Below, piece after piece: positions 58,194 to 64,000 of a stretch of 64,000 bases of DNA. The position numbers and the translations under genes are program-made. The notes beneath the pieces were generated by a model. The model saw nothing but the letters and a program-made list of their open reading frames with translations. It did not search any database and was not told where the DNA came from. Source of the stretch: Streptomyces sp. R28 (GTDB lineage Bacteria; Actinomycetota; Actinomycetes; Streptomycetales; Streptomycetaceae); NCBI RefSeq assembly GCF_041052385.1, contig NZ_CP163439.1, positions 7,305,001 to 7,369,000 of the forward strand. Direction: 5' to 3'. Numbering within the stretch: position 1 is the first letter of the stretch; each line of letters opens with the position of its first letter.

Positions 58194-59357
58194 TCAGCTC
58201 ACCTCCACCTCCAGAATTCTGTCGTCCCCGTCCTTCGGGCTGCCCCGCCCGTCCGTGTTGCTCGTCGTCACCCACAGCTTGTCGCCGCCCGCCGACACCA
58301 CCGTCCGCAGCCGGCCGTACTCGCTCGCCAGGAAGGCCTGCGGGTCCGCCGAGGCCTCCGTCCCGTTCAGAGGGACGCGCCACAGGCGCTGGCCCTTCAG
58401 GCCCGCCATCCAGACGGAGCCCTCGGCATAGGCGATGCCGCTGGGGGAGGCGTCGTCCGTGCCCCACTGGGCCAGCGGGTTGTGGTACTTGGCGTCGTCG
58501 GCCTTGCCCTCGACCTCCGGCCAGCCGTAGTTGTCGCCCGGCTTGATCGCGTTCAGCTCGTCCCAGGTGTCCTGGCCGAACTCCGCGGCGAACAGGCGCT
58601 GTTCGGAGTCCCAGGCCAGGCCCTGGACGTTGCGGTGGCCGTACGAGTACACGGGGGAGTCGGGGAAGGGGTTGCCCGGGGCCGGTTCACCTTCCGGTGT
58701 CAGACGCAGGATCTTGCCGCCCGTGGACTCCTTGTCCTGGGACAGGCCCGTGTCGCCGCTCTCGCCCGTGCCCGCGTACAGCATCTTGTCCGGGCCGAAG
58801 GCGATCCGGCCGCCGTTGTGGATGAAGCCCTTGGGGATGCCCTTGAAGATCGTGTCGGGTGCGCCCAACTGTTCGCCGGACGGCTTCTGCTCGTCGTACA
58901 GCATCCGGACGATGCGGTTGTCCGAGGCCGAGGTGAAATAGGCGTAGATCATGTGGTCCGAGGCGTAGTCCGGCGACAGCGCCAAGCCCATGAGGCCGCC
59001 CTCGCCCGCCGGTGACACCCCCGGCACCTCGCCCAGCTCGGTCTTCTTGCCCGTCTCCCCGTCGACCCGCGTGATCGTGGCCTCGTCGCGGGAGGAGACG
59101 AGCAGGTCGCCGTCGGGGATCGGGGCCAGGCCCCAGGGCGTTTTCAGGCCCTCGGCGACCGTGCGCAGCACCTTGACCGAACCCTGTGCCGGCGGGGTCT
59201 CCTCGGCCGCCCGTCGGGAGGGCGGCGACCCCGATCCGGTCGTGCTCGATGCCGCGCTCCCGCCCTGCCCCGGTGATCCCCCGTCGTCGGAGGAACAGCT
59301 GACCGTCAGCAGGAGCGCGGCCGTGGCCATTACGGCCGTCACAACTCGACGTTGCAC
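58194..59357 (-). CDS. PQQ-dependent sugar dehydrogenase-like lipoprotein (glucose/sorbosone dehydrogenase family)
   Basis: The 387-aa protein has a lipoprotein signal (VTAVMATAALLLTVSC, lipobox LTVSC), a Ser/Gly linker, and a six-bladed beta-propeller of the GSDH family: LKTPWGLAPIPDGDLLVSSR, GLMGLALSPDYASDHMIYAYF, GRIAFGPDKMLYAGTGESGD and SYGHRNVQGLAWDSEQRLF. Homologues oxidise sugars outside the cell, but many family members show no proven PQQ use. GTG 59357 follows GAAGGGACC. Upstream 160 bases hold no gene. Confidence 0.87.
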   Translation of the reverse strand: MQRRVVTAVMATAALLLTVSCSSDDGGSPGQGGSAASSTTGSGSPPSRRAAEETPPAQGSVKVLRTVAEGLKTPWGLAPIPDGDLLVSSRDEATITRVDGETGKKTELGEVPGVSPAGEGGLMGLALSPDYASDHMIYAYFTSASDNRIVRMLYDEQKPSGEQLGAPDTIFKGIPKGFIHNGGRIAFGPDKMLYAGTGESGDTGLSQDKESTGGKILRLTPEGEPAPGNPFPDSPVYSYGHRNVQGLAWDSEQRLFAAEFGQDTWDELNAIKPGDNYGWPEVEGKADDAKYHNPLAQWGTDDASPSGIAYAEGSVWMAGLKGQRLWRVPLNGTEASADPQAFLASEYGRLRTVVSAGGDKLWVTTSNTDGRGSPKDGDDRILEVEVS

Positions 59358-59517
59358 GATCAAGGTCCCTTCGACGCGGCGGGTTCTACTTTTCTTACAC
59401 CGCTCGCGCCTCACAGGTTCCCGATCCATGAACCTTGAACCACCGCTGCCCGTCCCCGCCCGTCCCGGTCAGGTTCCGGTCCCTCCCGGAAAGTGCCGAA
59501 CCCGAGCCCGGCGAACG

Positions 59518-60516
59518 TCAGTCCCAGGACCCCAGCGCCCGCGGCAGCTCCGCCACCTCCGCCAGGTCCTGCGCCGTCAGCCGCACGCTCTCGGCCCTCG
59601 CGTTCTCGGTCACCCAGCGCTCCTGTTTGGCCCCGGGCACCGGAACCACGTGCCGCCCCTGCGCCAGCACCCACGCCAGCGCCACCTGCGCGGGCGTGAC
59701 CCCGCCGCCGTGCCGGGCGGCTATCCGGCGCAGGCCCGCCACTATCGGCTGGTTCGCCGCCATCATCTCCGCGGTGAAGCGCGGATGCCGGGCGCGCACG
59801 TCGTCCGGTTCGAAGCCCTCGCCCGGGGTCAGCGTGCCGGTGAGGAAGCCGTTGCCCAGGGGCATGGCCGCCAGGAAGCCGACATCGCGTGCCTCGCACC
59901 ACGGCAGCAGCGTCTCCAGGGCCTCCGGCGACCACACCGACAGCTCCGCCTGCACGGCGCTCACCGGAAAGACCTGCTGCACCCGCTGCAACTGGCGGAT
60001 CGTCGCGTCATGCAGGCGGGTTCCCGAGCGGCGGCCACCCCGCGCGCCCACCGCGCACAGCCCCAACGACCGTACCTTTCCGGCCCGGACGAGCTCCGCC
60101 ATCGCGCCCCACGTCTCCTCGACCGGGACTTCGGGATCCGCGCGGTGCAGTTGGTAGAGGTCGATCACGTCCGTCTGCAGGCGGCGCAGAGAGGCGTCGC
60201 ACGCCCGCCTCACATAGCCGGGACGGCCGTTGGCCACGATGTGCTGGTCGCCCACCAGCAGGCCGACCTTGGTCGACACGAACGCGTCCTGGCGGCGCTC
60301 CTTCAACACCCGCCCCAGCAGCAGCTCGTTGGTGAACGGACCGTACATGTCGGCCGTGTCCAGCAGCGACGAGCCCAGATCGAGCGCCCGGTGCACCGCC
60401 CTGAGCGACTCCTCGCCCCGCTGCCGTGAGGAGCTGTACGCCCAACTCATCGGCATGCACCCGAGCCCGACGGCTCCCACCGCGAGTGCCGCCGCGCCCA
60501 TCGTCCTGCGCTCCAC
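59518..60516 (-). CDS. aldo/keto reductase
   Basis: The 332-aa protein is an NADPH-dependent aldo/keto reductase. It has GLGCMPMSWAYSS, LLDTADMYGPFTNELLLGRVL (catalytic Asp and Tyr), VSTKVG (catalytic Lys), DLYQLHRADPEVPVEETW (His region) and VVPVPGAKQERWVTEN, matching the yeast-type class with an N-terminal TIM barrel. Start GTG 60516 with GGGAGGG upstream. Divergent from the 2-hydroxyacid dehydrogenase gene. Confidence 0.9.
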   Translation of the reverse strand: MERRTMGAAALAVGAVGLGCMPMSWAYSSSRQRGEESLRAVHRALDLGSSLLDTADMYGPFTNELLLGRVLKERRQDAFVSTKVGLLVGDQHIVANGRPGYVRRACDASLRRLQTDVIDLYQLHRADPEVPVEETWGAMAELVRAGKVRSLGLCAVGARGGRRSGTRLHDATIRQLQRVQQVFPVSAVQAELSVWSPEALETLLPWCEARDVGFLAAMPLGNGFLTGTLTPGEGFEPDDVRARHPRFTAEMMAANQPIVAGLRRIAARHGGGVTPAQVALAWVLAQGRHVVPVPGAKQERWVTENARAESVRLTAQDLAEVAELPRALGSWD

Positions 60517-60592
60517 CTGGCCGTAACCCTCCCTCTTCCGGCACCCCAACCTAACCTCTGCACACCTGTTCGCCTGACATAGCCTCCAGAGC

Positions 60593-61534
60593 ATGACTGC
60601 TGATGTGTGGCTCCCCATCCCGCCGGAAGAGATCGACGGCCTCCCCGAGGGCCCGAACTACCGCTTCTGGAACGGTGCCGAGGACTTCCCCGCCGACCCG
60701 GCAGAGTGCGCCTTCTACGTCGTCCCTTACATGAAGGCACCCGCGCTCGGGCAGCGCCCCCTGCCGGAGATGAGCTCGGTGCAGGTCGTGCAGACGCTCT
60801 CCGCCGGCATCGACCACGTGGAGGCGGGCCTCAAGCACCTGCCGCCGGGCGTGAAGCTGTGCAACGCGCGCGGGGTGCACGAGGCGAGCACCGCCGAACT
60901 CACCCTCACGCTGATCCTCGCCTCGCTGCGCGGCATCCCCGACTTCGTACGCGCCCAGGACAAGGGGGAGTGGCTCGGCGGATTCCGGCCGGCGCTGGCG
61001 GACAAGAGCGTCCTCATCGTGGGATACGGCTCGATCGGGGCCGCGATCGAGGACCGGCTCGCACCCTTTGAACTGGCGCGGGTGGCGCGCGTCGCGCGCT
61101 CTGAGCGCACCACGGCGCGCGGACCCGTGCATCCGCTCACCGAACTGCCCGCCCTGCTCCCGGAAGCCGACGTCGTCATCCTGTCCACGCCCCTGACGGA
61201 CGCCACCCGGCACCTGGTCGACGCCGACTTCCTCGCCCGGATGAAGGACGGCGCGCTGCTGGTCAACGTCGCCCGTGGAGCCGTCGTCGACACCAAGGCG
61301 CTGCTCACCGAGCTGGAGGCCGGGCGCGTCACCGCCGCCCTGGACGTCACCGACCCCGAGCCGCTGCCTCGCGAACACCCCCTGTGGCATGCGCCGGGCG
61401 TGCTGATCAGCCCGCACGTGGGCGGGCCGACGTCGGCGTTCCTGCCGCGCGCGAAGAGGCTGCTGGTGGACCAGTTGAGTCGTTTCGTGAACCGGGAGCC
61501 CCTGCGCAACGTGATCCTTACGACAGGGGAGTAA
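60593..61534 (+). CDS. D-isomer-specific 2-hydroxyacid dehydrogenase
   Basis: The 313-aa enzyme has the Rossmann motif VLIVGYGSIGAAIEDRL, an acidic and Arg substrate region NVARGAVVDTKALL, the Glu in DVTDPEPLPREHPLW and the catalytic His in ISPHVGGPTSAF. It should interconvert 2-oxo and D-2-hydroxy acids (glyoxylate/hydroxypyruvate reductase-like). ATG 60593 is seven bases after TAGCCT (60580-60585) with no ribosome binding site, so a leaderless mRNA is expected. It shares the control region with the divergent aldo/keto reductase. Confidence 0.88.
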   Translation: MTADVWLPIPPEEIDGLPEGPNYRFWNGAEDFPADPAECAFYVVPYMKAPALGQRPLPEMSSVQVVQTLSAGIDHVEAGLKHLPPGVKLCNARGVHEASTAELTLTLILASLRGIPDFVRAQDKGEWLGGFRPALADKSVLIVGYGSIGAAIEDRLAPFELARVARVARSERTTARGPVHPLTELPALLPEADVVILSTPLTDATRHLVDADFLARMKDGALLVNVARGAVVDTKALLTELEAGRVTAALDVTDPEPLPREHPLWHAPGVLISPHVGGPTSAFLPRAKRLLVDQLSRFVNREPLRNVILTTGE

Positions 61535-61927
61535 TCCGCTTCGAGTACCCTCCGCGACCCCCCGGAAGCGGTCCGTACTCGCATATGCGCTGGTCGTCAC
61601 GGAGCGTAGAGGCGCTATGTCCCTGAGTGACGAGACTGGTGTATCGTCCGGACAGGGGGTGCGCCGCGCACGTTCGGCGCCGGGGATGGATATTTCAGAT
61701 TTGTGAGGGGGGCGACGGGCGATGCACGGCCTATGGACCAACGACCCGACGCGGCGGGGCCGCCGCCGGCGACCCTGGCGATCGTCCGCGCGCAGACGCG
61801 GCCATCTCGGCGTTGACGGCAGCCGTCACAGTCATCACCACCGCAGGCACAGCAGCCGTCGGCGGCATGCGCACCCAGCGCACCAGGACCCTTGGGATCC
61901 GGGAGTTGCGCGGACCGGGAGGGCCCG
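61535..61927 (+). other. 393-base region before the diguanylate cyclase gene, with short open frames
   Basis: I see no confident gene here. A 29-codon frame at 61617-61706 (MSLSDETGVSSGQGVRRARS...) and a 69-codon frame at 61722-61931 (MHGLWTNDPTRRG..., His/Arg-rich) could be short upstream genes. The second has GAGGGGGG upstream and its TGA overlaps the cyclase GTG (GTGA 61928-61931), which would couple translation, but its third-position GC (about 70%) is low for coding. Another reading is that this is the leader of the cyclase mRNA. Confidence 0.4.
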
Positions 61928-64000
61928 GTGAGCTCGCCACCGTCCGGCACGACCACTCTCGACGGAGCGCTGCGGGCACCGTCCTCGTCGGCGGCGATGC
62001 TGCCCCGCCGGCCGTCCTTCGGCGCCGGCAAGGGGTTCGTCCGCCAACTCGTCCTAGCCCTGGTGTGCGCGGGATACGCCGTCGGTTCCGCGGTCGGCTG
62101 GGGCTCGGACCAAGTCGCGCTGATCATGGGCGACTTCGGGCTGGCCGCCGCAGCCGGCGTCGCCGCCGTGTCCTGCTTCCGCTACGCCCGCAGCCGCCGT
62201 ATCCGGTTCCGGCCGGCCTGGCTGCTGTTCGCCCTCTCCTCCGCCATGGCGGCCCTCGGCAACCTGGTCTGGGGGTGGTACGAGGTCGTCCTGGAGCTGC
62301 CCGTGCCCAGCCCCTCCTACGCCGACGGGTTCTTCCTGTGCTTCGCGCCGCCCGCCATCGTGGGACTCCTGGTGCTCGCCAAGCGGCCGGTGACGAAGGC
62401 CGGCTGGGTCTGCCTCGGGCTGGACGCCTGGCTGATCGGCGGCTCGCTGCTGACCCTGGCGTGGAGCCTCGCCCTCGCCCAGGCGGCCAAGATCGACTCG
62501 AGCGGGGGAGCGAGCGTGGCGCACACCGCGCTCTCGCTCGCCTACCCGCTGCTCGACATCGCCCTGGTCAGCATGGTGCTCGCGCTGCACTTCCGCCGCT
62601 CGTCGGCAAACCGCACCGCGGTCAACACCGCGATCGGCGCGCTCGCCCTGACCGTGATGTGCGACGCCTTGTTCACCTCGCCGCTGCTGCACAACAGCTA
62701 TCGCTCCGGCCAGCTGCTCGACGCGGGCTGGTTCGCCGGCTCGCTGCTCCTGGCCTACGCCCCGTGGGCCGCACCGCGGAACGGAGAGAGCGAACGGCAG
62801 GACGGGTCGGGGCACACGCGCGTGGTGCACGAGCACCTGCCCGGACAGCGCGGCGGAAGCCATCACCACACGCCCGCGCAGGGAGGTGAGCACAGCCGGT
62901 ACCCGGTCAACCGGCCGACCGCCGGCACCCTGGCCGCGCTCACGCCGTACCTCGCCGCCGCCGTCTGCACCCTGGGGATCCTCTACAACGTCCTCAACGG
63001 CCGCAGCGTCGACCGCGTGGTGCTCATCACCGGTGGCACGGTCGTGCTCGCCCTCGTGGTGCGTCAGGGCATCATGCTGCTCGACAACATCACCCTCACC
63101 CAGGAACTGGCGCAGAAGGAGAACCACTTCCGCTCCCTGGTGCAGGGCTCCAGCGACGTCATCATGATCGCCGCGCCCAGTGGCATGCTCCGGTACGTCT
63201 CCCCGGCCGCCGCCGGGGTCTACGGCCGCACCGCCGAGGACCTGGTGGGTACGGAACTGGCCAATCTCATCCACCCGGAGGACCTGGGCTGCGTGGTGCA
63301 CGAGGTGCGCCGCTTCCTCGCCGCCAGCCCACTCGAGGAACCCACTACGCGCATCGAGTGCCGCTTCCGGTCCGGCGAGGACAGGTGGCTGAACGTCGAG
63401 TCGACCGTCAACCGGCACCACGGCGGCCTCATCTTCAACAGCCGGGACGTGACCGAAAGAGTGCGCCTGCAGGCGCAGCTCCAGCACAACGCCGAACACG
63501 ACCCGCTCACCGACCTGCCCAACCGCGCGCTGTTCACCAAGCGTGTGCAGCAGGCCCTGTCCGGCCGGCGCGCCTCCGACCGAGGCATCGCCCTGCGCAA
63601 CACGGCCGTCCTCTTCATCGACCTCGACGGCTTCAAGGGCGTCAACGACACGATCGGACACCAGGCCGGGGACGAGTTGCTCGTCCAGGCCGCCCGCAGG
63701 CTCCAGGAGGCGGTCCGGGGCGGGGACACCGCGTCCCGGCTGGGCGGCGACGAGTTCGCGGCCCTGATCGCCGGGGACAACACCCGCGACCGCACCGCCC
63801 GCGAAGGCCACATCGTAGAGCTCGCCGACCGGCTCAGAGGGACGCTGTCGCAGCCGTACCTCATCGACGGCAACGATGTCCGTGTCAACGCCTCCATCGG
63901 CGTCGCCTTCGCCGAGCCGGGTCTCGGCGCGGGTGAGCTGCTGCGCAACGCCGACCTGGCCATGTACCGCGCCAAGGCGGGCGGCAAGGGCCGCGTCGAG
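61928..64000 (+). CDS. membrane PAS-GGDEF diguanylate cyclase, cut by window edge
   Basis: The frame runs from GTG 61928 to the window end with no stop, 691 codons so far. After a 40-residue leader there are about ten membrane segments (to about residue 385), a PAS domain (about 398-510: HFRSLVQGSSDVIMIAAPSG then LVGTELANLIHPEDL), and a GGDEF domain with HDPLTDLPNRALF, FIDLDGFKGVNDTIGHQAGD and the active-site GGDEF (606-610). An RxxD inhibition site (RGGD, 597-600) is spaced five residues before it. The start is supported by GGGAGG five bases upstream. It may correspond to CdgE of Streptomyces; whether an EAL domain follows is not visible. Confidence 0.88.
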   Translation, partial: MSSPPSGTTTLDGALRAPSSSAAMLPRRPSFGAGKGFVRQLVLALVCAGYAVGSAVGWGSDQVALIMGDFGLAAAAGVAAVSCFRYARSRRIRFRPAWLLFALSSAMAALGNLVWGWYEVVLELPVPSPSYADGFFLCFAPPAIVGLLVLAKRPVTKAGWVCLGLDAWLIGGSLLTLAWSLALAQAAKIDSSGGASVAHTALSLAYPLLDIALVSMVLALHFRRSSANRTAVNTAIGALALTVMCDALFTSPLLHNSYRSGQLLDAGWFAGSLLLAYAPWAAPRNGESERQDGSGHTRVVHEHLPGQRGGSHHHTPAQGGEHSRYPVNRPTAGTLAALTPYLAAAVCTLGILYNVLNGRSVDRVVLITGGTVVLALVVRQGIMLLDNITLTQELAQKENHFRSLVQGSSDVIMIAAPSGMLRYVSPAAAGVYGRTAEDLVGTELANLIHPEDLGCVVHEVRRFLAASPLEEPTTRIECRFRSGEDRWLNVESTVNRHHGGLIFNSRDVTERVRLQAQLQHNAEHDPLTDLPNRALFTKRVQQALSGRRASDRGIALRNTAVLFIDLDGFKGVNDTIGHQAGDELLVQAARRLQEAVRGGDTASRLGGDEFAALIAGDNTRDRTAREGHIVELADRLRGTLSQPYLIDGNDVRVNASIGVAFAEPGLGAGELLRNADLAMYRAKAGGKGRVE

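Noticed and set aside
57715..58431. Extension of the LuxR-type protein in the first frame to 58431
   Set aside because: After 57714 the first frame reads through the HTH and the next gene in the wrong phase and yields an Arg/Ser/Pro-rich sequence; the family signal moves to the -1 frame.

Overview
The window is a very GC-rich, densely coding stretch of chromosome from a Streptomyces-type actinomycete. Evidence for this is strong codon bias towards G or C in the third position, frequent GTG starts, twin GTGA/ATGA stop-start overlaps, and a gene order I recognise from Streptomyces chromosomes (gcvT-gcvH-glyA-sdaA, sseB, an oligopeptide ABC operon, a cysteine desulfurase, mnmA, ligA, a GGDEF-EAL protein, gatC-gatA-gatB, a second GGDEF protein). 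I saw no rRNA, tRNA, CRISPR array, prophage, insertion sequence or biosynthetic cluster. It looks like core chromosome, not an island.

Layout. 1-2.1 kb: the 5' end of a MOSC-domain gene, a GH25 lysozyme, a class C beta-lactamase-like serine hydrolase, and a short gene-free stretch. 2.1-7.8 kb: a fructose/ribose-type sugar module with a PfkB kinase and a monooxygenase-like gene on one strand, and a binding protein, permease, ATPase and LacI regulator on the other. The two arms diverge from a region holding two tandem LacI-like operators. 8.2-13.6 kb: an orphan 318-aa protein, two APC amino-acid permeases and a GntR regulator. 13.7-18.4 kb: one-carbon/serine-glycine metabolism (sdaA, glyA, gcvH, gcvT) behind a tandem glycine riboswitch. 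18.5-21.1 kb: a P-loop ATPase and two SseB-type proteins. 21.4-27.7 kb: a five-gene oligopeptide/dipeptide ABC transporter. 27.8-32.6 kb: a TRIC-type channel, an esterase, a thioesterase, a low-complexity lipoprotein, and a TetR regulator divergent from two small membrane proteins.

32.7-41.9 kb: a cysteine desulfurase and mnmA (sulfur donor and tRNA thiolase of the 2-thiouridine pathway) around an amidase, an alpha/beta hydrolase, DUF427, a LOG-type protein, an SDR, a large intergenic inverted-repeat element, a short MetE-like protein and NAD-dependent DNA ligase. 42.1-49.3 kb: a membrane GGDEF-EAL protein (RmdB-like), a TetR/DUF4267 pair with twin operators, and the GatCAB amidotransferase operon with a small membrane protein between gatA and gatB. 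49.3-61.5 kb: a methyltransferase, an MMPL transporter, a GNAT acetyltransferase, small membrane proteins, a LuxR/LAL regulator with an apparent frameshift just before its DNA-binding domain, a sugar-dehydrogenase lipoprotein, an aldo/keto reductase and a 2-hydroxyacid dehydrogenase. 61.9 kb to the end: a membrane-PAS-GGDEF diguanylate cyclase, cut by the window edge.

I did not find an obviously new multi-gene system. The parts most worth a second look are regulatory: paired operators at three transporter or membrane loci, hairpins placed between the binding-protein and permease genes of both ABC operons, a set of promoters placed so close to start codons that leaderless mRNAs are predicted, a dispersed hairpin element with compensatory changes between its two copies, and the LuxR frameshift.
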